Assembly: GCA_905215055.1 (NCBI GenBank)
Contig: CAJMOH010000041.1
Location: 1-24,592 of the forward strand
Source: an uncultured bacterium
Lineage (GTDB): Bacteria > Bacillota > Clostridia > Oscillospirales > Acutalibacteraceae
Reading direction: 5' to 3'
DNA length: 24,592 nt
Positions 13,285 to 21,346 of the stretch are shown one piece after another (position 1 is the first letter of the stretch; each line of letters opens with the position of its first letter). Below the pieces are notes generated by a model. That model saw only the letters and a list, made by a program, of their open reading frames with translations. It did not search any database and was not told the origin of the DNA. Both the position numbers and the translations under genes were made by a program.

Positions 13285-16038
13285 ATGAAACGGAAAATTT
13301 TGTCATTGCTGCTGGCGCTGTGCCTGGTTGTGGGCATGGTGCCGGTGGCGGCGAGCGCGGAGACATCAAAACTTCCCGCAGCCAAAAATGGAGTTATTAC
13401 TCTTGAAGAGGACGTAGCTGTCAGTTCGTTAACTCTGCCCAGTGAATCAGGAGGTACAATTACCTATGATTTGAATGGCCAGACGTTGACGTATACGGGC
13501 GGAACTATTGTGCTTTCTGATAACAAAACACTCGTATTTAAGGATACTTCCGTAGTGGAGACCGCACGCGGCGGAACATTGGCGCTTACAAATGTTACTG
13601 GTACTACTTCAGTTTTCAACCCTCAAGCTGGTGCAACGGTAAGCGCAAGCAATATCAATATTACTTGCACGGGCTCCGCGTTTTACCCCCAGGGTGACGC
13701 GGCTGCTGTTAATATCACAAATTGCGATGTAACTGCTGCTGTGTATTGTGTGGCCACCAACGCTGCGACCCAAGAAAACTATAATGTTGACATCAATTTA
13801 ATTGGCTCTACATTCATAGCAAATGCGGAAGACGGGGATAACTGTCCTATTATGATTAATATTCCCGGTGACTTGACTATGACAAACTGCCAAGTTACCG
13901 GTGATCGTATGGGTGTGTTGGTTCGGGCCGGTACTGCAACCATCGAGGGCTGCCAGATTAATGTAACAGGAGAATATACAGATCCCCACAATTACGAGAC
14001 CTCTAGTGTTGGATGGGGTTCCGGAAATGAAGTTCCTATGGCGGCACTGATTGTGGGGAGCAAAAATGGTAACTATAACCACGATGCTGTTTGTACTGTT
14101 ACTGATACCGCTATTACAGCCCCAGCAACTGAGGATGCACCTCCAGCAATTTATGTAAGCAGTAATACGGATACAATATCAAATTTGCAAACGGGATCTT
14201 ACAAGGCTCAACTTACTATTTCCGGTTCTAACACTAACGTCACCGGCGATGTAGTCATCGCCGACGGCAAGAGTGGTGTCACGTCTACCGTTGAAATTAA
14301 AGATGGCGCTGAGGTAAAAGGTACCGTGACCAGCAACACCCAGCACACCACGGCCACCATTTCCAACGCTACTGTGGCGGCTGTTACGTCAACCTCAGGA
14401 ACCGCTGGCAAGATCACCATCGGTGAAAATGTCACCTTCACCGCCCCCGACAGCAACACCTTTGAGGCCGCTGTAAATGGGAAAACCTACGCTACCCTCG
14501 CGGAAGCTATCCAGAACGCTAACGATAGCGACACCGTCACCCTGTTAAAAAATGTAGTTCTTTCTAGCCAAGCAGGTGACACTCAGGGCGCATTAACCAT
14601 TACGAAGAATATCATCTTGGATGGCAATGGAATGACGATTTCTGCCAATACGGATAGTGATCAGTTTGCTGATAAAACCAGCATGATTAACATTCAGGGC
14701 AATGCTAAAGTTGTCGTTAAAAATTTGACCATTGACAGCAATAAGAAAGCCAAGCATGGCCTGAATATTACATCCGCAGCAGGCGAAAATACAACGGTTA
14801 CAGTCGAGAATGTCACGATTAAGAATGGAACAGGCTATGGTATCGTGTGCAACACCTCTACTCTTGTTGTGAATGGCCTAACTACTGAAGGCAATGTCTG
14901 GGGCGGCGTAAATGTTGACACAAAACAAAATAATGGAATAACAAAGGTCACTATTAACAAAGCTGAGCTGAAGGAAGATAATTCTCTGTACATTGAAAAC
15001 GCAAGAGCATCTAACGGTGGGAAAAGTAATACTACAATTAATGGAGGTACTTTTGCCGGTACTGTTTCTATCGCGGATGATAGCGGTAACGATGTCAAGG
15101 GCGCAAAGCTTGTCATTTCCGGTGGTAAATTCCCTTCCAATGCTGCCATTGACGATTATTTGGCTCCCGGTAAGGTTTTGGATTCTAGCGGCACCGTTGT
15201 AGAGGACAAGCCCTATGTGCCTCCCGTCACTCCTAGCACTCCCACCTACGCCAACACGGTCTCCGACACCGAGAACGGCAAGGTGACAGCTTCTCCCACT
15301 CGTCCCAAGGAGGGCGCTACGGTGACTATCACTGCTACGCCTGACAAGGGGTATGAGGTGGGAAGCGTATCTGTGACCGACGCCGACGGCAAAGCTGTGG
15401 CGGTGACCAACGCTGGAAACGGCAAGTATACCTTCAAGCAGCCCGACAGCAAGGTGACCATCAAGGTAACCTTCGTGTGGGATAATCCCTTCACCGATGT
15501 GGGCAATGCCTGGTACCGCAACGCCATCCAGTACGTCTACGAGAACAACCTGATGGCTGGCACAGGCGACACCACTTTCGATCCCGAGGTGAGCCTGACC
15601 CGTGCCATGACCGCCCAGATTCTGTACAACCTGGAGGGCCAGCCCAAGGTGGACGAAGAGGCCACCTTCGCGGACATGAATGAAGCTCCCACTTGGTCTG
15701 TGGACGCCATCGCCTGGGCGCAGGATACCGGCGTGGTGGCAGGTATGGGGGAGAACCAGTTTGCTCCCAACGCCAAGGTCACTCGTGAGCAGTTTGCTCA
15801 GATGATGTACAACTACGCCAAGTACAAGAAGTACGACCTGACCAAGACCGGCGACCTGAGCAAGTTCCCCGATGATAGTTCCGTCAGTGATTGGGCCGAG
15901 ACTGCCATGAGCTGGGCTAACGGCAACGGCTTGATTAACGGCCACGAGGACAGCGGTTTGATCGATCCCGCTGGAAATACCATCCGTGGCCAGGCTGCCA
16001 GCATCATCATGAATTTCGATAAGAATGTTGTGAAGTAA
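13285..16038 (+). CDS. Secreted beta-helix protein with bacterial repeat domain and three SLH domains
   Basis: This 917-residue surface protein starts at the ATG at 13285, 7 bases after AGGAGG. Residues 1-26 are a signal peptide ending AASA. Residues about 27-640 are rich in N, T, V, I and G in short strands (TMTNCQVTGDRMGVLVRAG; TVENVTIKNGTGYGIVCN), the pattern of a right-handed parallel beta-helix, as in adhesins and polysaccharide-active proteins. No catalytic triad could be recognised. Residues about 655-730 form a single bacterial repeat (GATVTITATPDKGYEVGSVS). Residues 733-917 are three SLH repeats for wall anchoring. The beta-helix part is AT-richer than the SLH part, suggesting that an acquired domain was fused to a resident anchor. 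The last 100 residues closely match the partial SLH protein at 1-323. Confidence 0.92.
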   Translation: MKRKILSLLLALCLVVGMVPVAASAETSKLPAAKNGVITLEEDVAVSSLTLPSESGGTITYDLNGQTLTYTGGTIVLSDNKTLVFKDTSVVETARGGTLALTNVTGTTSVFNPQAGATVSASNINITCTGSAFYPQGDAAAVNITNCDVTAAVYCVATNAATQENYNVDINLIGSTFIANAEDGDNCPIMINIPGDLTMTNCQVTGDRMGVLVRAGTATIEGCQINVTGEYTDPHNYETSSVGWGSGNEVPMAALIVGSKNGNYNHDAVCTVTDTAITAPATEDAPPAIYVSSNTDTISNLQTGSYKAQLTISGSNTNVTGDVVIADGKSGVTSTVEIKDGAEVKGTVTSNTQHTTATISNATVAAVTSTSGTAGKITIGENVTFTAPDSNTFEAAVNGKTYATLAEAIQNANDSDTVTLLKNVVLSSQAGDTQGALTITKNIILDGNGMTISANTDSDQFADKTSMINIQGNAKVVVKNLTIDSNKKAKHGLNITSAAGENTTVTVENVTIKNGTGYGIVCNTSTLVVNGLTTEGNVWGGVNVDTKQNNGITKVTINKAELKEDNSLYIENARASNGGKSNTTINGGTFAGTVSIADDSGNDVKGAKLVISGGKFPSNAAIDDYLAPGKVLDSSGTVVEDKPYVPPVTPSTPTYANTVSDTENGKVTASPTRPKEGATVTITATPDKGYEVGSVSVTDADGKAVAVTNAGNGKYTFKQPDSKVTIKVTFVWDNPFTDVGNAWYRNAIQYVYENNLMAGTGDTTFDPEVSLTRAMTAQILYNLEGQPKVDEEATFADMNEAPTWSVDAIAWAQDTGVVAGMGENQFAPNAKVTREQFAQMMYNYAKYKKYDLTKTGDLSKFPDDSSVSDWAETAMSWANGNGLINGHEDSGLIDPAGNTIRGQAASIIMNFDKNVVK

Positions 16039-16052
16039 CAGCGAGCAACGCG

Positions 16053-16101
16053 AAAACACCCCTGCCAGCTTGATAGCTGCGCGGGGGTGTTTTGCTGTTT
16101 T
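16053..16101 (+). terminator. Rho-independent terminator of the SLH gene
   Basis: AAAACACCCC (16053-16062) pairs with GGGGTGTTTT (16084-16093); the inner CAGCT/AGCTG also pairs. A TTTT run and, after GCTG, a second TTTT follow. It begins 15 bases after the stop codon. Confidence 0.9.
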
Positions 16102-16194
16102 AATAGGGGAAGGGGAGATCCCAGCGGGGAGCGTCCAGCACCCACCCAGACGGGAGCCGAGACCGGCGCCGCAGCTGTCATGTCACCGGTTTCC

Positions 16195-16760
16195 GTTTAC
16201 TCTGGGATGTAGTCTCAAGAATTTATTGCACTTTTAATTTGCAGACGCTGGCGTGAGTGAATTCAACCAGCAACGAAGACGTTTCCAGGTGATTCATGTT
16301 CATATACTTTTTGTTGGCCACATAGCATAGCCGGATACAGACCAGTACGAGAGCGAAGTTGCCGTCCAGGAAGCTGCCCACCTCACAGGTGCGGTATCAG
16401 ATCTCCCGGTTCATGCGCTCAATGATAGCGGTCTCAAAGGAGCTTCTTTTGAGATTGAGGACCTTCGTGGTAATGCCCCTGGAAGTGATGGTGAGATTGC
16501 GGTTGCAGTGGTTACTGTGATAACTCTGGCGCTGTTCATTGCGCTCCTACTGGGCTGCCTGGGGCAGTTTCTCCGCCTCGGCATCCAACTCATTCAGAGC
16601 TTTTCGACGCTGCCTCGCACCAGATCTTTAATTTTCCCCTTGATTAATTTCTCGTTGGGCCGTATAATTTTCGGCGCGCTTTAACACGCTGGGCATTGGG
16701 TTTGCTTTCTCCTCTCGAATGGTGTGTCGCGACTCCGTTCTACCAGAGATCTGAAAACTA
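16195..16760 (-). mobile_element. Internally deleted IS256-family element
   Basis: The element carries the transposase remnant at 16223-16696 with short flanks. Both flanks contain CTCTGG-like sequence (plus strand near 16200 and near 16750), which may be worn terminal repeats, but I could not define exact ends or a target duplication. A functional element of this family is about 1.3 kb; this remnant is under 0.6 kb. Confidence 0.6.
16223..16696 (-). pseudogene. IS256-family (mutator-type) transposase, decayed
   Basis: Read on the minus strand, the N-terminal part gives GKIKDLVRGSVEKL, then after a frame change ALNELDAEAEKL, then SYHSNHCNRNLTITS and SSFETAIIER, all familiar from IS256-type transposases. 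It then jumps directly to RMNREI, YRTCEVGSFLDGNFALVLVC and NKKYMNMNHLE, which belong to the C-terminus of the same family. About 200 central residues, including most of the DDE catalytic region, are missing. In-frame stops lie at 16397-16399 (TGA) and 16547-16549 (TAG). The ATG near 16696 is preceded by GAGGAG. The break joins two similar ..IER segments, so deletion by short-homology recombination is likely. It cannot encode active transposase. Confidence 0.82.
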
Positions 16761-17549
16761 TGTCTCTTTTTATCTACTTTTTGGATTCGTCATTATGATG
16801 AGGGTACCCAGGAGGTCAATGACTTCATTCTTCCCCGTGGCCCCTGTCAAAAAGACGAAATGAGTGATACAGTTTATCACAAAGACGCCCAGGTATCTTA
16901 TCATCAGCACGCTCACGGTTACGAAACCTTTGAGGTGGCCCGTGGAAGTGTGGAGTGTGTTGTAAATGGGCAGCATTTTGTTGCCTATGCGGGGGATTTG
17001 ATTCATCTTCCTCCGTTTACGTCCCACGGCTTTCATTTTTTGGAGGAAGGGACAATTTAGAGGGAACTCTTTCAAGAAATGGATATGAGTGGGGGGATTT
17101 TGGAAAAAAATCTGGTTCGCAAAAATTATCCATCGCTTTTAGAAGATTCAGAGTTTATGGAGATGTATCGGTCAGGAAAATCCCTAAATTGAGAAAAGCC
17201 AGAGCCTGTTGAAACACCTAGGGAGCAGGTAGCGCAGCTACGGACTCCGGAGAGCGCATTGGTCCGTTACGAGGGGGAAGGTTTTTCGCTGGCTTTGAAG
17301 GTGGGAAAATGGGAGACTGGAGGATGTAAAGAAATTTGGCATGTTTCTCTGAAAAAAGGTTTATCAGTAGAGTTCGCTCACCCCCATCAGGGATATGAGT
17401 TGCTGTATGTAAAGAGCGGAAAGCTCCAGGTTACAATTATGGATGAAACCTACTTAGTGGAAGGGGATACTTTGATTGACATTCCACCCTACCATAGGTA
17501 TTCCCGCCTTGGTGAGCAGTTTTGGAGGGAACGTATCCGGTGTGGATAA
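16755..17549 (+). pseudogene. Two-cupin protein, broken by two in-frame stops
   Basis: A single reading frame runs from about 16755 to the TAA at 17547, interrupted by TAG at 17058-17060 and TGA at 17190-17192. The first half holds a cupin domain (YHQHAHGYETFEVARGSVEC, then GDLIHLPPFTSHGF). The second half holds another (FAHPHQGYELLYVKSGKLQV, then GDTLIDIPPYHRYS). Both have the His-rich metal-binding strand and the G-D-x-x-x-x-P-P-x-x-x-H pattern. The frame opens next to the IS256 remnant, so the original N-terminus was probably lost there. The C-terminus runs straight into amino-acid permease sequence near 17520, so it is probably also truncated. Bicupins of this kind can be small-molecule enzymes or sensors; nothing decides between them. 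The short pieces may be translated but are unlikely to fold as the original protein. Confidence 0.72.
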
Positions 17550-18017
17550 CGTGGTTTATGTGCTCATCGCCTATGGCATCAACATGGACGGGTTTATGGG
17601 GGAGAACATCCGGGATTCCATTTTGGCGGTGCCCGCCGCCCAAAGCGAGGCGGTATGGACGGTGGGCCTGACCAACACCAAACCATGGTGCATATCATCA
17701 CGCCCCAGGCACTGCGGGTGGTCCTGCCCATGCTGGGCAACACCTTTATCAGTTTGTTCCAGGCTACGGCTTTGGCGTACATGGTGGGAAAAACCAGTTC
17801 CCTAGGTGCTATCTCTGGCCACACCCTGGAAGGGCACGTCTGCTGTGCGGCGGTATTCGCAGTCATCAGCCTGGTATTGGAACGAGTGTTTGCCTTTGTC
17901 AACCGGAAGCTGGATTTTGGCCGCAGAGCCAACGTACCCCTTCCCCGAAAACCCAAATTTTTTGCTTTTGGCTTCAAGGGGCGCGTTAAGGAGAAGGAAG
18001 GGAGGGAGCCGGCATGA
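17520..18017 (+). pseudogene. Amino-acid ABC transporter permease, frameshifted and N-terminally truncated
   Basis: One frame (about 17520-17685) gives NVVYVLIAYGINMDGF, then IRDSILAVPAAQSEAVW. Another frame (17655-18017) continues with QTMVHIITPQALRVVLPMLG and FISLFQATALAYMVGK. Together they are the C-terminal half of a polar amino-acid or cystine uptake permease, with the conserved EAA-type loop (QSEAVWTVGLTNT / QTMVHIITPQAL) split by a frameshift near 17675-17690. The N-terminal membrane helices are absent. The stop at 18015-18017 overlaps the ATG of the next permease, as in an intact paired-permease operon. No binding protein or ATPase gene is nearby, so the transporter is dead here. Confidence 0.78.
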
Positions 18018-18245
18018 TCGACCCGGGATATTTTTGGGTTTGCTTGAAATCGGCAATTTCTTACATTCTCCAAAACCTACTCATGTCCCTTTGCACCCTG
18101 GTAATCTGCGTTTTGCTGGGAACCGTAATCGCTCTGGTCCGTGTTTTCCAGGTCCCAGTGGCTAAGCAGGTGTTCGACGTGGTCATCCCCTTGTGCAAGG
18201 CCTTTTCCACCAACCTGGTGCTGTTAATTGTTTACCTGCTTGTCA
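18014..18245 (+). pseudogene. Second amino-acid ABC permease, N-terminal stub
   Basis: The frame starts at an ATG with GGAGGG upstream and gives about 76 residues (ISYILQNLLMSLCTLVICVL, then LGTVIALVRVF) typical of the first helices of His/Glu/cystine-type permeases (HisM/TcyM class). At about 18244 the sequence switches to a C-S lyase gene, and the frame ends at 18254-18256. About two thirds of the permease is missing. It was the partner of the preceding permease in the ancestral operon. Confidence 0.78.
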
Positions 18246-19436
18246 CCAATAATTGACCGGCACGGGAAGGATGCCGTCGCGGTGGACGGCTTGACAGAAG
18301 GAGGCCATGGCCCCCAGCCCCCCAAGGAGGGCTTTGACGTGATTCCCATGTGGGTGGCGGACATGAACTTCCCCACGGTCCCCACCATTACAGAGGCCAT
18401 CAAAAAGCGGGTGGACCACCCCTTCTTCGGCTACTTCGCCACCAGCGACGACTACTACAACGCCATCATCCGCTGGCAGGAGCGGCGCAACGGCGTCACC
18501 GGCCTGACAAAAGAGTGCATCGGCTATGAAAACGGCGTGCTGGGCGGCGTGATTACGGCCCTGAACGTGCTTTGCTCCAAGGGGGACAACGTGCTGCTCC
18601 ACTCCCCCACCTACATCGGCTTTACCGGCTGCCTGACCAACAACGGCTATCACATTGTCCACAGCCCTCTGGTCCAGGACGAAAACGGCGTCTACCGCAT
18701 GGACTTTGAGGACATGGAGAAGAAGATTGTGGAGAACAAGATTCACGCCACGGTGTTCTGCTCTCCCCACAACCCCTGCGGCCGGGTGTGGGAGCGCTGG
18801 GAGCTGGAAAAGGCCATGGAGCTGTTTCAAAAGCACGACGTGATGGTGGTCTGCGACGAGATCTGGTCCGACATCATCCTGGAGGGCCACAAGCACATCC
18901 CCACCCAGTCCATCTCCGAGGACGCCCGCCAGCGCACGGTGGCTCTCTACGCTCCCTCCAAGACCTTTAACCTGGCCGGGCTGATCGGCAGCTATCACAT
19001 TGTCTACAACAAGGCCCTGCGGGAGCGGATGGACAAGGAAAGCTCCCTCTCGCACTACAACTCCCTGAACGTGCTGTCCATGCACGCCCTCATCGGCGCC
19101 TACACCCAGGAAGGCTCCGACTGGGTGGACGAGCTGCGCCAGACCATCACCGGCAACGTGAACTATGCCTGCAATTTCATCGCTGAAAACTTCCCCGGCG
19201 TGAAGGTGCAAAAACCCGAAGGCACCTACATGCTGTTTTTGGACTGCACCGACTGGTGCGCCGCTCACAACACCACCATCGACCAGCTGGAAAAGGCCGG
19301 CTGGGACGTGGGCGTGGCCTGGCAGGACGGACGGGCCTTCCACGGACCCTGCCACATCCGCATGAACCTGGCCCTGCCCCTGTCCCGGGTACAGGAGGCC
19401 TTTGACCGGCTGAAAAAGTATGTGTTCTGCCATTGA
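18228..19436 (+). CDS. MalY/PatB-type pyridoxal-phosphate C-S lyase (cystathionine beta-lyase-like), start lost
   Basis: This fold-type I PLP enzyme of the MalY/PatB family would cleave cystathionine or cysteine-type C-S bonds to pyruvate, ammonia and a thiol. Visible motifs are IPMWVADMNFPT near the N-terminus, the substrate-loop region FFGYF, the NPCGRVW turn, the CDEIWSD aspartate that contacts the pyridine nitrogen, and SKTFNLAGL with the Schiff-base lysine. The C-terminus (HIRMNLALPLSRVQEAFDRL) is complete. Homology begins at IIDRHGKDAV, about 6-8 residues late, exactly where the upstream permease stops. The only in-frame starts are a TTG at 18228, inside the permease codons and without a ribosome site, and a GTG near 18281. 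The catalytic core is intact, but expression is doubtful. Confidence 0.75.
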   Translation: MFTCLSPIIDRHGKDAVAVDGLTEGGHGPQPPKEGFDVIPMWVADMNFPTVPTITEAIKKRVDHPFFGYFATSDDYYNAIIRWQERRNGVTGLTKECIGYENGVLGGVITALNVLCSKGDNVLLHSPTYIGFTGCLTNNGYHIVHSPLVQDENGVYRMDFEDMEKKIVENKIHATVFCSPHNPCGRVWERWELEKAMELFQKHDVMVVCDEIWSDIILEGHKHIPTQSISEDARQRTVALYAPSKTFNLAGLIGSYHIVYNKALRERMDKESSLSHYNSLNVLSMHALIGAYTQEGSDWVDELRQTITGNVNYACNFIAENFPGVKVQKPEGTYMLFLDCTDWCAAHNTTIDQLEKAGWDVGVAWQDGRAFHGPCHIRMNLALPLSRVQEAFDRLKKYVFCH

Positions 19437-19528
19437 ACTGTTTTGCTTACACCTCGTTTGTTGGAGAGAATCTTCTGTTTATGAAGGACGGTAGTTCCCC
19501 CATGCTAAAGCAGAAGGCGGTTTCCCAC

Positions 19529-19560
19529 CAGCGCCTTCCGGGAAGGCGCTGACGTTTTTT
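19529..19560 (+). terminator. Rho-independent terminator after the C-S lyase gene
   Basis: A 10-bp stem (19529-19538 with 19542-19551, 3-base loop) is followed by AC, G and six T, then GTTTT. It stands 93 bases after the stop of the lyase and separates it from the T-box operon. Confidence 0.88.
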
Positions 19561-19909
19561 GTTTTGCTGGATTCTATAAGTGGAATGGGCTTTCCGCAAA
19601 TGCTTGTTTTTGCAAAGACTGGGAGTAATCCCGGCTTTTTGATTGCCCAATGGGCAGGGGCGTTCCCACTCCCAAAACCTTGGTGAAATAAGTAAACCAA
19701 TCAAAAAGTCTGTGGAAATGGAATTGAAGAACACTTGTTAGAATGTTCCTATGGCTGAACTGGAAAGTGGAGCGCTTTGGACATCAGGAAAACACGGGCG
19801 CGGATTTCTGTGAAATGCTGTGTTCACGGTTTTTCAGGATCCAGGCAGCCTCCAGATCGCACTATTTGCGGGGGGCTGTAAAATTGTAGTTAAGCAGAAA
19901 GAATTTCTG
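19561..19909. other. Intergenic region before the T-box promoter
   Basis: No coding region is supported. A small GGGA/TCCC hairpin (near 19620-19632) followed by GGCTTTTTG could be a weak secondary terminator. The rest shows nothing I can name. Confidence 0.45.
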
Positions 19910-19938
19910 TTGACTTTCCTCTTTTTTAGTGATAAAGT
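19910..19938 (+). promoter_or_regulatory. Promoter of the T-box operon
   Basis: TTGACT (19910-19915) and TAAAGT (19933-19938) are separated by 17 bases. The start point near 19945 fits the first base of the T-box stem I region. A CAGAAA-GAA-TTTCTG inverted repeat sits directly before the -35 box. Confidence 0.75.
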
Positions 19939-19944
19939 AATACT

Positions 19945-20216
19945 AAACCGTTGAGAAAGAGCAAGTAATTTCAGTGAAGCTGCTTTCAGAGAGCCGCCGT
20001 GGGTGAGAGTGCGGCAGCAGAAGCTGGGATGAATGGGCTTTTGAGGGCGCGCTGAAACCACAGTAAGCAAGCCGGAGAGCGAACTCCGTTATCAAAGAGA
20101 GCATATAGTCCGTTTGTATGCGTGAGTGGACGCGGAAACCGCGTCAAGCCGGGTGGCACCGCAGGAGTGTTGCGCTCTTGTCCCTGCATCAATTTTGTAG
20201 GGACAAGAGCTTTTTT
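19945..20216 (+). ncRNA. T-box riboswitch, tryptophan specifier
   Basis: The leader has the canonical T-box parts. In stem I, AAGAG(C) at 19957-19962 pairs with (G)CTTTT at 20037-20042, and TTCAG pairs with CTGGG. Between them are the AGTAA strand (19964-19968) and, opposite, GAATGG. Above this, CTGCT/AGCAG and GCCGC/GCGGC flank the AGAGA bulge and the GGTGAGAG distal motif. The specifier is TGG at 20034-20036, placed by the GAA-nnn-purine rule, hence tRNA-Trp. The T-box sequence GGGTGGCACCGC (20151-20162) presents TGGC. Its last base would pair with a G discriminator, which bacterial tRNA-Trp normally has, so two independent parts of the leader agree. Uncharged tRNA-Trp would stabilise the antiterminator and turn on the two genes downstream. 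Confidence 0.93.
20174..20216 (+). terminator. T-box-controlled terminator
   Basis: Bases 20174-20185 pair perfectly with 20199-20210 (12 bp, 13-base loop), followed by six T at 20211-20216. The 5' part competes with the antiterminator formed by the T-box sequence just upstream. The next gene starts 30 bases later. Confidence 0.93.
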
Positions 20217-20245
20217 GTTGCCTTGTCCCGGAAAGAGGTATCAAA

Positions 20246-21346
20246 ATGAAACTGGAAAATTACGAGGTCCATCTGCCCAGCTACTCCATCGGCGACAAGA
20301 TCTACGAGAAAATCGGCCCGGTGTGCGAGTCCTATGGCAAAAGGGTACTGGTCATCGGGGGGCGCAAGGCCTTGGATGCCGCCTATGACAAAATCGCCGC
20401 TTATGTGGCTCAAACGAATTTGAAAATTATCGGCACTGAAATCTACGGGGAAAACTGCACCTATGCCACCGTGGAGCGTTTGCGGGCTTTGCCCCTGTAC
20501 CAAGAGGCGGACATGGTCTTTGGCGTGGGCGGCGGCAAGGCCTTGGATACGGTGAAATGCCTGTGCATCCCCGATGATAAGCCTGTATTCAGCTTTCCCA
20601 CCATTGCCTCCAACTGCGCGGCCACCACGTCTGTGTCCATTATGTACAACGAGGACGGCACTTTTCTGAAGCCCCATTTCTTTATCCGTCCAGTGATGCA
20701 CGCCTTTATCGACACCCAGATCATCGCCCAGGCTCCCAGCCAGTACATGTGGGCTGGCATTGGCGACACCTACGCCAAATATTACGAGGCCCTGATTTCC
20801 TCCCGGGACGAGCGGCTGGAGCATTTTACTGCCGTGGGGGTGGCGGTCAGTCAGATGTGCCGGGACCCTTTGCTGCTGTACAGCGTCCAGGCCTTAGAGG
20901 ATCACAGGCGGGGCTTGTGTACTTATGCGGTGGAGCAGGTAGTGCTGGCCATCGTGGTCACCACGGGGATTGCCTCTATCTTTCTCACCAAGGACTACAC
21001 TCCCGATTATAACAGCGGCTTGGCCCACGCCATCTTCTACGCCCTCACAGCCTATCCCGTTATCGAGGAGCGCCACCTGCACGGAGAGGTGGTGGCCTTT
21101 GGCATCCTGATTGCTCTGCTGGTGGACGGGCAAAAGGAGGAGTTTGAGAAAATCTATGAATTGAACAAGTCCATTGGCCTGCCTGCCCGGCTTTCGGATA
21201 TTGAGATCACTCCCGCCCAGTGGGAGGAGTGCCTGGCTCGGATTCCCGCCATGTCCGATGTGGCCCACTATCCCTACAAGGTCACCCGGCCCATGCTGGA
21301 GCAGGCCATGAAGACTCTGGAGGAAAGGGCGGTGAGCCACCGATGA
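20246..21346 (+). CDS. Glycerol-dehydrogenase-like iron/zinc alcohol dehydrogenase family protein
   Basis: This 366-residue protein is of the GldA-like branch of metal-dependent dehydrogenases. The nucleotide-binding GGGKALDT motif is near residue 93, followed by the PTIASNCAATTSVS stretch. The three metal ligands of the family are visible: Asp in GIGDTYAKYYEA, His in GLAHAIFYAL and His in HLHGEVVAFG. The ATG at 20246 has AAGAGG 7 bases upstream, 30 bases after the T-box terminator. It overlaps the transporter start by ATGA, so both are controlled by the tryptophan T-box. True glycerol dehydrogenases are not regulated by tRNA-Trp, so the substrate is more likely a tryptophan- or indole-derived alcohol, ketone or hydroxyacid. 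That is inference from regulation. Confidence 0.88.
   Translation: MKLENYEVHLPSYSIGDKIYEKIGPVCESYGKRVLVIGGRKALDAAYDKIAAYVAQTNLKIIGTEIYGENCTYATVERLRALPLYQEADMVFGVGGGKALDTVKCLCIPDDKPVFSFPTIASNCAATTSVSIMYNEDGTFLKPHFFIRPVMHAFIDTQIIAQAPSQYMWAGIGDTYAKYYEALISSRDERLEHFTAVGVAVSQMCRDPLLLYSVQALEDHRRGLCTYAVEQVVLAIVVTTGIASIFLTKDYTPDYNSGLAHAIFYALTAYPVIEERHLHGEVVAFGILIALLVDGQKEEFEKIYELNKSIGLPARLSDIEITPAQWEECLARIPAMSDVAHYPYKVTRPMLEQAMKTLEERAVSHR

Noticed and set aside
14878..16059. Minus-strand open frame of 393 codons opposite the SLH gene
   Set aside because: It mirrors the SLH and repeat domains, matches no family and has no promoter or ribosome site.
18243..19433. Long minus-strand open frame (396 codons) opposite the C-S lyase
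   Set aside because: It is antisense to a gene with clear PLP-enzyme motifs, has low-complexity V/H/G-rich sequence and no ribosome site; it is a codon-bias shadow.
20032..20037. Alternative specifier readings AAT or GGG in the T-box
   Set aside because: The stem register and the GAA-nnn-purine spacing place TGG in the codon position, and the TGGC T-box agrees with tRNA-Trp.
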